Assembly (NCBI GenBank): GCA_019745565.1
Contig: JAIESW010000002.1
Coordinates: forward strand, 1-62,798
Length of the DNA: 62,798 nucleotides
DNA from: Burkholderiales bacterium
GTDB taxonomy: Bacteria; Pseudomonadota; Gammaproteobacteria; Burkholderiales; Ga0077523
Direction: 5' to 3'
Shown one piece after another: positions 10,599-19,487 of the stretch (positions within the stretch are counted from its first letter, which is position 1; each line of letters opens with the position of its first letter). The translations under genes and the position numbers were made by a program. The notes below the pieces were generated by a model. The model saw only the letters and a program-made list of their open reading frames with translations. It ran no database searches and was not told where the DNA came from.

Positions 10599-10626
10599 TA
10601 AAGTTTCCTGTCAGTCAAACCGATAA
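10599..10626 (+). promoter_or_regulatory. Sigma-28 (FliA)-type promoter upstream of the chemoreceptor
   Basis: TAAAGTTT at 10599-10606 and ACCGATAA at 10619-10626 match the flagellar sigma-28 consensus (TAAAGTTT, 11 nt, GCCGATAA) at 15 of 16 positions; the spacer is 12 instead of 11 nt. It lies 70 nt before the chemoreceptor ATG. This would place the receptor in the class III flagellar/chemotaxis regulon. Confidence 0.78.
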
Positions 10627-10696
10627 CACCCCATTCCGGACGGTGGCGCAGCATCCCTGCGATCGGCTGTTTCCGGCCAGATCGAAGGGGAAGTCG

Positions 10697-12691
10697 ATGA
10701 AGCTCTTGCGCACCAGTCTGGGTGCCCGCCTGGTCGCCATCGCCGTGGCAGCGTCCGCCGCGGTCCTGATCGTCCTGAACGGCGTGGTCATGCTGCAGAA
10801 CCGTGCAGCCATCGAGCACGAAGTGTACGACTCCGGTCGGGCCATGGCCGAAGGTGCCGCCAACGGCGTGAAGGGCGAGTTCGACGGAGCGTTCGAAGCA
10901 GTCAATGCGGTCGCGCGGGCCTTCGAGTCCATGCGTCAGGGCGGCGCCGACCGGCGCGTCATGGATGCGACGCTGAAGCGCGTGCTCGAACAGCATCCGA
11001 CCTACCTCGGCACCTATACCGGGTGGGAGCCCAACGCGCTCGACGGACGCGACCGCGACTACGCCAATGCCGTGGGTCACGATGCGAGCGGACGCTACGT
11101 GCCCTACTGGATCCGGTCTGGCGGTCAGATCAAGGTGGAAGCGCTGGTGGATTACGACAAGCCGGGTGCGGGTGACTACTATTTGATCCCGGTGCGCCAG
11201 GGCAAGGAAGCGCTGCTCGATCCGTACAGCTACAAGGTGGACGGGAAGGACGTGCAGATGATCTCGCTCGTCACGCCCATCGTCGCCAACGGCAGGCCCG
11301 TCGGCATGGTCGGCGTGGATTTCCCGCTCACCGGCCTCACCGAGCGACTCAGCCGGATCAAGCCCTCTGAAACCGGCTTCGTGTCGCTGATCTCGGCGGC
11401 GCGCACCTACGCGACCAATCCCGATGCAGCGAAGATCGGCAAACCGGCAGACGACGTGCCCAAGGAAGCGTTCGATGCGATCGGCGCCGGCAAACCGCAC
11501 GAATACCGCACCGGCGACTTCCTGCACGTCATCTGGCCGATCGGTGCCGGTCGCACCGATTCGCACTGGGGTTTGCGCGTGAGCATTCCGATGTCGGTTG
11601 CATTGGCACCTGCGAATCGCGGCATGTGGATCGGGATCGGCCTCTCCGTGATCGCGCTCGTGCTGCTGGGTCTCCTGCTCGCGTGGTTGCTGCGCAGGAC
11701 GCTGCTGCCGGTGCGCAAGCTCGATGCGGCGATGAACGAACTCGCCGGCGGTGCCGGTGACCTGACGCGCCGGCTGGACGTCACCACGGGTGATGAGATC
11801 GGACGCATCGGCGGCAGCTTCAATGCGCTGATGCAGCAACTGCAGGGCATGGTGCGCGAAGTGAAGGCCGAAGGCGAAGGCATCGCCGCCGCGACCGCCC
11901 AGCTCGAGGCATCGAGCAACGCCGTCGCCCACGCGTCGCGTGAACAGGCCGATTCCGCCAGTGCCACGGCCGCATCGGTGGAAGAGGTCACGGTGTCCGT
12001 CGGCGTCATCGCCGAGAACGCAGGCGATGCTGCCGGCTCGTCCCGAGCGACCGGTGAACTCGCGAGTCGGGTCTCGCTCACGATTGCAGAGACCGCGACC
12101 GAGATCGAAGCGGTCAACAGCCGCGTGCAGGACCTCGCCGCGGTGCTGCAACGCCTCGACGAGCGCTCCGCCGAGATCGGCGCAGTGGTCGCCGTGATCA
12201 AGGACGTGGCCGATCAGACCAACCTGCTCGCCCTGAACGCAGCGATCGAAGCCGCACGCGCCGGTGAACAGGGTCGCGGTTTCGCGGTCGTCGCCGACGA
12301 GGTGCGCAAACTTGCGGAGCGGACGTCGAAGGCGACCGTGGAGATCGCGGGCACGGTTGAGCGCATCCAGGAGGAAACTCGGGAAGCGGCTTCGGGCATG
12401 GGTACCGTCGCCGGTCAGGTCACCCGTGGTGCCGAGGCTGCACGGGAGGCAGCTGCTCGAATCGGCGAGATCGAAGGGACCATGAGCGAAGTGGTGCGCA
12501 AGGTCGAGGAGATCGCCAACTCGACGCGCGAGCAATCCGCGGCGAGCAACGAGATCGCGGTCCACATCGAACGCATCAGTTCCATGGCGCAGGACAACGA
12601 TGCCCAGGTGTCGCGAACGGTAGGATCGGTGGCCGATCTCACCCATCGCGCGGGAGCGCTAGGCACGATCGTCGGACGATTCCGGGTCTGA
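10697..12691 (+). CDS. Methyl-accepting chemotaxis protein with periplasmic double-Cache sensor
   Basis: Transmembrane chemoreceptor of 664 residues. ATG at 10697 follows a GAAGGGG ribosome site. Order: TM1 (about 10-32), periplasmic dCache_1-like sensor (about 40-300, including the GRYVPYW and [21 protein letters not shown] strands), TM2 (about 312-335), HAMP (335-390), and a methyl-accepting domain whose tip is [20 protein letters not shown] followed by [12 protein letters not shown]. There is no C-terminal NWETF-like CheR pentapeptide; the protein ends GRFRV. dCache receptors usually bind amino acids, organic acids or polyamines; the ligand here is unknown. Likely expressed from the sigma-28 promoter upstream. 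Confidence 0.95.
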   Translation: MKLLRTSLGARLVAIAVAASAAVLIVLNGVVMLQNRAAIEHEVYDSGRAMAEGAANGVKGEFDGAFEAVNAVARAFESMRQGGADRRVMDATLKRVLEQHPTYLGTYTGWEPNALDGRDRDYANAVGHDASGRYVPYWIRSGGQIKVEALVDYDKPGAGDYYLIPVRQGKEALLDPYSYKVDGKDVQMISLVTPIVANGRPVGMVGVDFPLTGLTERLSRIKPSETGFVSLISAARTYATNPDAAKIGKPADDVPKEAFDAIGAGKPHEYRTGDFLHVIWPIGAGRTDSHWGLRVSIPMSVALAPANRGMWIGIGLSVIALVLLGLLLAWLLRRTLLPVRKLDAAMNELAGGAGDLTRRLDVTTGDEIGRIGGSFNALMQQLQGMVREVKAEGEGIAAATAQLEASSNAVAHASREQADSASATAASVEEVTVSVGVIAENAGDAAGSSRATGELASRVSLTIAETATEIEAVNSRVQDLAAVLQRLDERSAEIGAVVAVIKDVADQTNLLALNAAIEAARAGEQGRGFAVVADEVRKLAERTSKATVEIAGTVERIQEETREAASGMGTVAGQVTRGAEAAREAAARIGEIEGTMSEVVRKVEEIANSTREQSAASNEIAVHIERISSMAQDNDAQVSRTVGSVADLTHRAGALGTIVGRFRV

Positions 12692-12809
12692 TCCGGAGGC
12701 CCGGCGACATCGCGCCGCTCGTGTCGCCTGCGTTGGAGTTTTCCTCGGGACGCAGCCGGTTCGTGCGTCCGATAACGGCTCCTCGGTCGGCGCAAGCCGT
12801 GGAGCCTCG

Positions 12810-12834
12810 GCGGGTCGCGGCGAATGCGACCCGC
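12810..12834. terminator. Hairpin between convergent genes, likely bidirectional terminator
   Basis: GCGGGTCGC (12810-12818) and GCGACCCGC (12826-12834) form a perfect 9-bp stem with a 7-nt loop between the chemoreceptor (plus) and the MaoC-like gene (minus). No long T-run follows on either strand, so efficiency as an intrinsic terminator is uncertain. Confidence 0.55.
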
Positions 12835-12859
12835 GCTCTCTCGATTCACGCGCCGGTGT

Positions 12860-13237
12860 TCAACGCAGCGTGAGCGTTCCGCGGATCACTTCCCGATCCG
12901 AAGTCCGGACCCAGACGTCGTAGGTTCCGGTTCCGGTTCGTATCCCGCCGCCGGTCAGGCGTTCGTCCACGAACACCGGCGCGGTGAATCGCACGTCGAT
13001 CGATGCTCGCGTCGCCGTCTCCGCGGAAAACGTCGCGTCGACCGCGAGCCACAGAGCGTTAAGCGACAGCGTGCCGTGCGCGATCCTCCGACCATAGGAG
13101 GTGGTCGCGGCGAACACCTCGTCGAGGTGGATCGGGTTCGAGTCGCGCGTGAGCGGCCCGTAGGCGACCAGCATCGCCTGCCGCACGTCGAGCGTGGCGT
13201 CGACGAGGCGTTCCGGTTCCACGGTCAGCGGGCCCAC
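12860..13237 (-). CDS. MaoC-like hotdog-fold dehydratase (second of a pair)
   Basis: 125-residue single hotdog protein, GTG start at 13237 overlapping the end of the preceding hotdog gene by 13 nt. The hydratase motif is visible: YGPLTRDSNPIHLDEVFA then GRRIAHGTLSLNALW, corresponding to the Asp/His-containing hot-dog helix and hydratase-2 motif (D-x-N-P-x-H and H-G) of (R)-specific enoyl-CoA hydratases. Known MaoC-like enzymes of split type work as heteromers with a neighbouring hotdog chain. Predicted to hydrate an enoyl-CoA. The real start could also be a GTG at 13222. Confidence 0.8.
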   Translation of the reverse strand: MGPLTVEPERLVDATLDVRQAMLVAYGPLTRDSNPIHLDEVFAATTSYGRRIAHGTLSLNALWLAVDATFSAETATRASIDVRFTAPVFVDERLTGGGIRTGTGTYDVWVRTSDREVIRGTLTLR

Positions 13238-13623
13238 AGGATGGTCATCTCGGCCGCAAACCAGGGCTGAGTGCCGGCTTGCGCATCGACGGCGAGCACG
13301 ACCTTGCGCCGGTCGCCGCGCATCTCCCGTCCGACGCATCGCAACGAGGCTTCGATGGACTCCCCACGCACCACTGCCTTGTGCAAGGTGAGGCGCTGGC
13401 GCGCGTGGATGTTGCCCGGCGGCCGCTCTGGCAGAATCGTGAGGTAGGCGCGCATCGCAAAGGCCATCGCGAGTCCGCCCGGTGAAGGATTGCCGGTCCG
13501 GTCCGGAAACACGGCGTGCCACTGCTCGAACAGGGCGTCGTCGGCGGTTTCGACGTGGTGCCCGAGCAACGTGTCGGCCGCGAAGTCTTCGAACAACATC
13601 ATCGGCACCGCCGACCCCCCCAT
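13225..13623 (-). CDS. MaoC/hotdog-fold partner protein (first of a pair)
   Basis: Single hotdog-type protein (132 residues from ATG 13623; ATG 13602 giving MMLFEDF is as likely). The LFEDFAADTLLGHH start and the central GLAMAFAMRAYLTILPE helix resemble N-terminal halves of MaoC-type proteins, but the catalytic D-x-N-P-x-H motif is missing, so it is probably the non-catalytic, acyl-binding chain of a heteromer with the overlapping downstream protein. Its stop lies within the next gene, implying translational coupling. Divergently oriented to the EamA exporter gene. Confidence 0.65.
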   Translation of the reverse strand: MGGSAVPMMLFEDFAADTLLGHHVETADDALFEQWHAVFPDRTGNPSPGGLAMAFAMRAYLTILPERPPGNIHARQRLTLHKAVVRGESIEASLRCVGREMRGDRRKVVLAVDAQAGTQPWFAAEMTILWAR

Positions 13624-13686
13624 GAAATTCCACTGCCGCCGCGTCGGCTGCCCCGGCATTCGGTCCACCCCGGCGACCGCGCGAGT

Positions 13687-14589
13687 ATGCCCGCTCCGGA
13701 GAGCCGCGTCATCGTGACGGCGGCGCGTTCGCCCTGGTTTGCCGTGGCGGGATTGGTGGGGGTCGCCGTCTCGCTGGGTGGCGGTCATGTGTGCGCGCGC
13801 CTCGCATTCACGCACGGCGTCACCGTGATCACGGCCGCCACCGTCCGGTCGCTGTGTGCGAGCCTGTTGCTGCTCGGGTTTCTCACTATGCGTCGCATGC
13901 CACCGTGGCCCTTGCCCCGCGATTTCCGCGGCACGCTGGTGCTCGGTGCCTGCATCGTGGCGCAGACGCTCCTCATCCAGTTCGCGGTGACCCGGCTGCC
14001 GGTCACGCTGGCGATCCTGGTCTTCTACACCTACCCGTTCCTGACGGCCGTGGTCACCAGCCTGCTGGGCGAGCATCGCCTGTCCGCGCCCTTGATCGCG
14101 GCGCTGGCGGCGGCCTTCGCCGGCCTGGCGATGGTCCTGGGCGTGGGCGATGCGAAGGTGGATCTCTTCGGCGTTGCAGCGGCTTTCGGCGCATCCGTCG
14201 GCTTCACGGCGGCGCTGGTGCTGACCCCGCGCTTGGCACCCGCTCTCGCGCCCCCGATGCGCACGTTCTACATGATGGCCCTCTCCGCGATCGTGTTCGT
14301 GCTCGCTGCGGCGGGGACCCAGCGCTTTGCCTGGCCGACCGATGCCATGGCCTGGACCGGACTCGCCGGCCTGTCCCTGCTCTACGCGCTGGGCATCACC
14401 GGGCTGTTCCTGCTGCTGCCCCTGCTCGGTCCGGTGCAGACCGCCGTGGTGCTCAACCTCGAACCCGTGGCGGTCGCCGCCATCGCGTGGATCGCCCTGG
14501 GCGAGATGCTCACGCCGCTGCAATGCGTCGGTGCGATCGTGGTGGTTGCCGCCGTGATCTCGTACCAGTTGCGTTCCAGGAAGACATAG
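13687..14589 (+). CDS. EamA-family (DMT superfamily) transporter
   Basis: Inner-membrane protein of 300 residues with about ten transmembrane helices arranged as two EamA repeats (residues about 12-140 and 155-295). Conserved EamA features include the repeat ends VTLAILVFYTYPFLTAVVTS and VLNLEPVAVAAIAWIALGE (the E-P containing helix before the final helix). DMT family members export amino acids, nucleobases or drugs; the substrate is unknown. The ATG at 13687 is chosen as the first codon that precedes the membrane part without overlapping the divergent hotdog gene. Followed within 2 nt by the protease gene. Confidence 0.88.
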   Translation: MPAPESRVIVTAARSPWFAVAGLVGVAVSLGGGHVCARLAFTHGVTVITAATVRSLCASLLLLGFLTMRRMPPWPLPRDFRGTLVLGACIVAQTLLIQFAVTRLPVTLAILVFYTYPFLTAVVTSLLGEHRLSAPLIAALAAAFAGLAMVLGVGDAKVDLFGVAAAFGASVGFTAALVLTPRLAPALAPPMRTFYMMALSAIVFVLAAAGTQRFAWPTDAMAWTGLAGLSLLYALGITGLFLLLPLLGPVQTAVVLNLEPVAVAAIAWIALGEMLTPLQCVGAIVVVAAVISYQLRSRKT

Positions 14590-14591
14590 TC

Positions 14592-15083
14592 TTGAAGGGA
14601 CACGCGATCGCCGCTGTCGTCTGGATCGGTCTGCTCGGCATCGGGTGGTACGTGGTCGATCGCGCTTCCGACACGACGCCGGCTGTCCGCGGTTGCGGGG
14701 AGGGGGGCGGCGAGATCGTTCTGCCCGTGGCAGGCGATGGCCATTTCTACCTCGACGGAGCCGTGAACGGCGCAACGGTGCGATTCGTGGTGGACACGGG
14801 GGCAAGCAGCGTCACCATCGGTACCCGAGTCGCCCGCGATGCGCGACTGCCGGAGGGCATGCCGGCTGTCTTCAACACGGCGAACGGCCGCGTGGAAGGT
14901 CGACTCGTTCCTCGGCAGCGGGTACGCGCGGCGTGCCTCGAAGCGGACGACCTCACCGTTGCCGTGAGTCCGGGACTCGGAGAGATCGGTCTGCTCGGTC
15001 AGAACTTCCTGCGCCGGTTCGAAGTGGTGCAGACCGCCCGCGAGCTGCGTCTGAGGCTTCGACCCGCGTCCTCGAACCCGTAA
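14592..15083 (+). CDS. Retropepsin-like (clan AA) aspartic protease, membrane anchored
   Basis: 163 residues from a TTG start two bases after the EamA stop; AGGAAG at 14577-14582, inside the end of the EamA gene, is a suitable ribosome site, so translation is probably coupled. N-terminal membrane segment (about residues 4-20), then a single retropepsin-like domain with the active-site motif VVDTGASSVTIG and a C-terminal GLLGQNFLRRF strand as in bacterial TIGR02281-type proteases. It would work as a dimer facing the periplasm. The target is unknown. Also seen: a disulphide-capable pair (GCGEG and AACLE cysteines). Confidence 0.82.
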   Translation: MKGHAIAAVVWIGLLGIGWYVVDRASDTTPAVRGCGEGGGEIVLPVAGDGHFYLDGAVNGATVRFVVDTGASSVTIGTRVARDARLPEGMPAVFNTANGRVEGRLVPRQRVRAACLEADDLTVAVSPGLGEIGLLGQNFLRRFEVVQTARELRLRLRPASSNP

Positions 15084-15101
15084 GGCCGCCGCCGCGGCTC
15101 G

Positions 15102-16565
15102 CTACATCGAATTCAGGATGAGCTGCCGGTAGAACCGGATCATCTCGATGAAGTTCGCGACCGAGATGCGCTCGTTGGTGCCGTGGAAGCGCGCCAGATC
15201 CTCCGGCTTCGCCTGCATCGGCGAGAACCGGTAGACGTTGTCGGCGACGTCGGCGAAATGCCGCGCGTCGGTGGCACCGATCATGAGTCCCGGTGCCACG
15301 ACGGTGCCGGGGAACACCTGACGCACGCTGCGTTCGATGGCGGCGTAGGCGGGCACGTCGGTGCGCGACATCCTGGAGGGCTCGGCGCGGATCGGCGTCG
15401 TCCCCAGTTCGATGCGATCGTCGGCGATGGTCTTGCGCACGTGTTCCAGCACGCCGGCGATGGACTCCCCGGGCAGCAGACGGAAATTCACCGTCGCCTC
15501 CACGTCCGAAGGCAGGACGTTTTCCTTGTTGCCTGCGTGGAACAGGGTCGGCGCGGTGGTCGTGCGCAGCATGGCGTTGGTGCTGGGTTGCTTCTGGAGC
15601 CGGGCGCTGATGAGCGGTTCGAACAGCCAGAGATTGGCGAGCGCAACGCGATCGATGCCCTTCGTTTCGGGGCCTACGATCTGCATCATGTCGCGCACCA
15701 CGCCACCGATCGAAGCCGGCATCGGCTGCTCTTCGAGGCGAGCGAGCGCAGCGCTCATGATGCCGATCGGCGTGCGCGCCGGCGGCATGGATGCGTGCCC
15801 CGGCGTGCCTCTCAGGTGCAGCGTGACGCTCACGTAGCCCTTCTCTGCGATCCCGATCAGCGCCAACGGCGGATCGAGACGGGGAAAGACCCCCTGGGTG
15901 ATGATGAGCCCTTCGTCGAGCAGGTACTCGAGCCGCGCGCCCCGCTCCTTCAGGAGTTCCGCGATGCGCCGTGCACCCTGCGCCCCGCCGAGTTCCTCGT
16001 CTGCGCCGGAGGCGAGGTACACGGTCCGCCTCGGGCGGTAGCCTTCGGCGAGCAGGTGTTCGAAGGCATCGAGCGACGCGACGAGGTTGGCCTTGTCGTC
16101 CCATGCGCCGCGCCCCCAGATGAAGCCGTCTGCGATCACGCCGGCGAACGGCGGATGCTTCCAATCGCCTTCGCTGCCCGGCGCGATCGGCACCACGTCC
16201 ATGTGCGCGAGGATCATGATCGGCTGCAACGCGGGGTCGGTACCCTGCCAGGTGTAGAGCAGGCTGCGGCCACCCACGATCTCCGGCTTCAACGATGCGT
16301 GAACCCGCGGGAAGCTCACGCGCAGATGCTCGCGCAGGCGTGCGAACTCGTTCTCGGTCGCGTCGGTCTCGGGCAGCCCGGTGACGGTGGCGCACTTCAG
16401 GGCAAGAGCCAAACGGGCCGCTGCGGCATCGGCATCCACCGGTAGCGGCGGTGGCGTGTCGACGCGCATCTGCCGCGAAGGATGGCGGGCCGTGTTGATT
16501 GCCAGCACCAGCGCGACAGCCAGGATCGCGCCGATCAGGATGCCGAGGATCCGCTTCGCCCTCAC
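15102..16565 (-). CDS. M20-family metallopeptidase (carboxypeptidase/PM20D1-like)
   Basis: 487 residues with an N-terminal membrane anchor or uncleaved signal (about 5-23). Zinc-site residues are in ILAHMDVVP (His, Asp), the bridging Asp in WGRGAWDDK, the general-base pair Glu-Glu in GADEELGG, and the terminal His in GTNERISV context (HGTNE). This architecture matches the M20 carboxypeptidase S/PM20D1 group, which hydrolyses or forms N-acyl amino acids or removes C-terminal residues. Probably periplasm-facing. The end abuts the convergent protease gene by 18 nt with no evident terminator. Confidence 0.9.
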   Translation of the reverse strand: MRAKRILGILIGAILAVALVLAINTARHPSRQMRVDTPPPLPVDADAAAARLALALKCATVTGLPETDATENEFARLREHLRVSFPRVHASLKPEIVGGRSLLYTWQGTDPALQPIMILAHMDVVPIAPGSEGDWKHPPFAGVIADGFIWGRGAWDDKANLVASLDAFEHLLAEGYRPRRTVYLASGADEELGGAQGARRIAELLKERGARLEYLLDEGLIITQGVFPRLDPPLALIGIAEKGYVSVTLHLRGTPGHASMPPARTPIGIMSAALARLEEQPMPASIGGVVRDMMQIVGPETKGIDRVALANLWLFEPLISARLQKQPSTNAMLRTTTAPTLFHAGNKENVLPSDVEATVNFRLLPGESIAGVLEHVRKTIADDRIELGTTPIRAEPSRMSRTDVPAYAAIERSVRQVFPGTVVAPGLMIGATDARHFADVADNVYRFSPMQAKPEDLARFHGTNERISVANFIEMIRFYRQLILNSM

Positions 16566-16575
16566 GATCGGTGCG

Positions 16576-17043
16576 CTAGTGCGGTCGCGGATCGTCCTGC
16601 GGATGCACGTACTGGATGCCGCTGCCGGGACCGAAGCCCATCTCCTGGATGATCACCTCCTCGTCGCGGGTCGCTGCGAAGTGCGGCACGTTGGCGGGCG
16701 TCGAATAGAAGCTGCCGGCGGGAAACGCGCGCAACTTCGACTCGTCGAAATCCTCGCCTGCTGCGGAGTAGTAGGTCCCCTTGATCACGGTCACGACGCG
16801 CGCGTCGGGATGCACATGGGGCGGCAGCCGGTAGCCGGCCGGGACTCTGGCGCGGAAGATGAAGGGCCCGGGTTTCGTCGGATGGCCGTAGATCATCATC
16901 ATGTCCATTCCCGGCGGGACCGACGTGTTCGGAGTCCAGCGCTCCTGACCCAGCTCGACGATATCGTTCATCGAAGCAGCATCGGCGGCGTGGACCGGGC
17001 CCGTGGCCGCGAGGGCCGCAATCAGGATGCAGGGGCGAATCAT
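16576..17043 (-). CDS. Secreted cupin-domain protein
   Basis: 155-residue protein with a signal peptide (cleavage after VHA near residue 19) and one cupin fold. The first cupin motif is seen as PPHVHPDARVVTVIKGTYY (two His, later Glu replaced), the second around STPANVPHFAATRDEEV, so a metal site of His residues is likely. Ends with HPQDDPRPH. Function in the periplasm is unknown; such cupins next to catabolic genes are often annotated DUF4437-like. It starts 18 nt from the stop of the CoA-ligase gene and 10 nt before the M20 peptidase, so it probably belongs to the same minus-strand transcript. Confidence 0.75.
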   Translation of the reverse strand: MIRPCILIAALAATGPVHAADAASMNDIVELGQERWTPNTSVPPGMDMMMIYGHPTKPGPFIFRARVPAGYRLPPHVHPDARVVTVIKGTYYSAAGEDFDESKLRAFPAGSFYSTPANVPHFAATRDEEVIIQEMGFGPGSGIQYVHPQDDPRPH

Positions 17044-17061
17044 CGGTGCTTCTCCTTTCGA

Positions 17062-19140
17062 TCAGTCGGCGACGAAAACGACGGCATCCAGAGCTACGCA
17101 GCCCTCGCCACGCGCACCCACCAGCACCGGGTTCAGGTCGAGGCTCGCGATGCGCGGCGCGGTACCTTGCATCAGTGCACCCACGGCGACGGTGGCCGCG
17201 GCAAAGGCGTCGACGTCGAGCGGCGGTTCGTCGCGCACCCCGGCTAGCAGCGGAGCGATGCGCAGCCGGGAGAGCGCACGATGTACGTCGGCTGTGTCGA
17301 ACGGCGGCAGCAATACCTGGCTGTCCGGCAGCGCTTCGACGAACTTCCCGCCATCTCCGATCAGCACCACGGGTCCGAACACGGCATCCACGTGCGCGCC
17401 GATCATCAGCTCGCGCAGACCGCTCGCCATGCGTGCGACGATGACGCCGTCGAAGGCGAAGTTGCGCGACTGCAAGGTCCGCTGCAGGTTGGAGAAGGCA
17501 GCACGTACCTCGGCTTCGGTCTGCAGTCTGAGGCGCACGAGGCCGAGTTCCGACTTGTGTGCCACGGCGCGCGAGCAGCCCTTCACCACGACCGGTGCGC
17601 CGAGTTCGAGCAGCGCCTGCACAGCCTCGTCTGCCGTTGCGCACAGGCGATGAGGCACCACGGGAATGCCGGCGCGCGCTGCGAGCCCAAGGCTCTCCGC
17701 TTCGTTCAGCATGCGCGATGCGGCGATCGGAGCGGGTCGCGCGGCTGCGGTCGGTTTCGTCTGGGCCATGCGTTCGTGGTGCGCGACGAACTGTGCGAGC
17801 GCGGCGACGGCCTCGGTCTCCGTTTCCATGACGGGGATGCCGAGCGCCTTGAAGGGGGCGGCGATCTGCGGTTGCGGAATTCCCGCCATGGTCGGCTTGC
17901 CGGTGGATTCCGCAAAGGTCGCCGTGTCGCGTGCGAAGGCGTCGACGTCGTAGGCGGCCCCTGCGACGGGAATACCGATCAGGAACGCGTCCGCGGCAGG
18001 ATCGCGCGCGAGCGCAGGCAGGATGTCGCCGAACAGGCGGCTGTTGGTGAGGAGCGCGGCCGTGATATCGATCGGATTCGTCGTCGTGGCGAAGGAGGGC
18101 AGCACACGGTTCAGGTCCGCCCGTGTCTCCGGCGCGAGCTGCGCCATCGGCATGCCGAGCCGTGTCGCAGCGTCCGCCGCCATGACGCATACCGCGCCGG
18201 AGTTGCTGATCGCCACCAGGCGACGGCCCTTCGGCTTCCAACCCTTGAGGTACAGCTCGGTGGCCGCGACCAGTTCCTGCAGATCGCGGGCGCGCCAGAT
18301 GCCGTGACGTTCGAGGAAGGCATCGACCAACCGGTCTTCGTTGGCGAGAGCCCCGGTGTGTGACTTGGCAGCTTGCTGGCCGGCCGCGGTACGACCCGAT
18401 TTCAACGCGACGATGGGCAGCCCGCGCGCGTGCGCCACGCGGGCCGCCTCGGCCAGCGGCGCCGGATCGGGAATGCTCTCGAGGTAGAGCAGCAACAGCT
18501 TGAGGTCGGGGTCCTCGGCGACCACCGCGGCGATCTCCGCGACGTTCACGTCGGCGTCGTTGCCGGTGGCGTGGGCGTAACGCACCCCGATGCCGCGGGC
18601 GCGCAGCATGCCGTAGGGTACGACGCTCATGGCCCCGCTCTGACTCACCACCCCCACCGGACCGTCCATGGGTTGCGACTCGATGAACATGGACGAGAAC
18701 GATAGGATCGCACCGGTACCGAAGTTGGCGAGGCCCTGGGTGTTGGGTCCGACCATGCGCATACCGGCGGCACGGGCCGTGTCCACCATGAGCCGCTCGG
18801 CAGCGATGCCTTCCGTCGTGCCGGTCTCGCCGAAACCGGACGCCATGGTCACGCATACCTTCACGCCGTGCCGCGCGCAGTCGGCCACGGCCTGCACCGC
18901 CGCGTCGCCGGGCACCACCACGATCGCAACTTCCGGCGCCTCGGGCAGCGCGTCGAGCGACGGGAACGTCGGAAACCCTTGGGTCTCCGTGCGCTTCGGG
19001 TTCACCCCGAAGACCTTGCCGCGATAGCCGTGGCGCCGGAGATAGAACAACGGACGCCCGCCGATCTTGTCGGGGTTTTCCGAGGCGCCGATGACGACGA
19101 CGGATTTCGGGTCGAGGACGCTGTGCAGTGCGTGGGTCAA
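17062..19140 (-). CDS. ADP-forming acyl-CoA ligase (acetate--CoA ligase family, alpha-beta fusion)
   Basis: 692-residue cytoplasmic enzyme of the NDP-forming acyl-CoA synthetase family, reversibly coupling acyl-CoA hydrolysis to ATP formation. N-terminal CoA-binding Rossmann domain (LDPKSVVVIGASENPDKIGG), succinyl-CoA-ligase-like middle with GNDADVNVAEI and the phospho-His loop region, then a C-terminal ATP-grasp domain (about 480-692; APVVVKGCSRAVAHKSELGLV). The last DLNPVLVGARGEG matches the ATP-grasp end. Starts 4 nt inside the DUF35 gene (19137-19140), so it is in an operon with DUF35 and the thiolase-fold protein. Acyl substrate unknown. Confidence 0.9.
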   Translation of the reverse strand: MTHALHSVLDPKSVVVIGASENPDKIGGRPLFYLRRHGYRGKVFGVNPKRTETQGFPTFPSLDALPEAPEVAIVVVPGDAAVQAVADCARHGVKVCVTMASGFGETGTTEGIAAERLMVDTARAAGMRMVGPNTQGLANFGTGAILSFSSMFIESQPMDGPVGVVSQSGAMSVVPYGMLRARGIGVRYAHATGNDADVNVAEIAAVVAEDPDLKLLLLYLESIPDPAPLAEAARVAHARGLPIVALKSGRTAAGQQAAKSHTGALANEDRLVDAFLERHGIWRARDLQELVAATELYLKGWKPKGRRLVAISNSGAVCVMAADAATRLGMPMAQLAPETRADLNRVLPSFATTTNPIDITAALLTNSRLFGDILPALARDPAADAFLIGIPVAGAAYDVDAFARDTATFAESTGKPTMAGIPQPQIAAPFKALGIPVMETETEAVAALAQFVAHHERMAQTKPTAAARPAPIAASRMLNEAESLGLAARAGIPVVPHRLCATADEAVQALLELGAPVVVKGCSRAVAHKSELGLVRLRLQTEAEVRAAFSNLQRTLQSRNFAFDGVIVARMASGLRELMIGAHVDAVFGPVVLIGDGGKFVEALPDSQVLLPPFDTADVHRALSRLRIAPLLAGVRDEPPLDVDAFAAATVAVGALMQGTAPRIASLDLNPVLVGARGEGCVALDAVVFVAD

Positions 19141-19487
19141 GGCAGGACTCTGGTGAATTGTGGAACGATACCGTCACCGAAGGCGACGAAGCGGGCGCGG
19201 ACACGCCCGCCGATGTCGATGCCGCGCTCCACGTGCGCCATCATGCGGAAGCCCTCGTCCATGTCGACGAGGGCGATCGCATAGGGCGCATGGGCGCGCA
19301 GCGGTTCGCTGGGTGCGCGCATGACTTCCGTGACCGCGTAGATCGTGCCGGTCCCGGAAGCCTGCAGCGCAGCGACGTCGGTGGTGCCGCAACGCGGGCA
19401 GAAGCTGCGGCGGAAATACCAGACGTGACTGCAGGCACTGCAGCGTTGGTACACGATGCCCTCGGTGCGCTGGGTCCAGTCGTTCAT
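19137..19487 (-). CDS. DUF35/OB-fold protein with zinc ribbon (thiolase partner)
   Basis: 116 residues: an N-terminal rubredoxin-like zinc ribbon (CSAC then CPRC) followed by an OB-fold (ASGTGTIYAVTEV onward), the two-part architecture of DUF35 proteins. It starts in a 4-nt ATGA overlap with the thiolase-fold gene. In established systems DUF35 proteins bind thiolase-fold enzymes: acyl transfer in archaea and the ChsH2/Ltp2-type aldolase complexes of steroid side-chain breakdown. Here the coupling suggests it is the obligate partner of the neighbouring thiolase-like protein. Confidence 0.9.
   Translation of the reverse strand: MNDWTQRTEGIVYQRCSACSHVWYFRRSFCPRCGTTDVAALQASGTGTIYAVTEVMRAPSEPLRAHAPYAIALVDMDEGFRMMAHVERGIDIGGRVRARFVAFGDGIVPQFTRVLP

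Noticed and set aside
10598..12646. 682-aa open frame on the minus strand
   Set aside because: Complement of the chemoreceptor gene; no domain or signal, His/Arg/Asp-rich.
16562..19204. 880-aa open frame on the minus strand in another frame
   Set aside because: Overlaps the CoA ligase and cupin genes out of frame; the in-frame genes have clear domains, this one does not.
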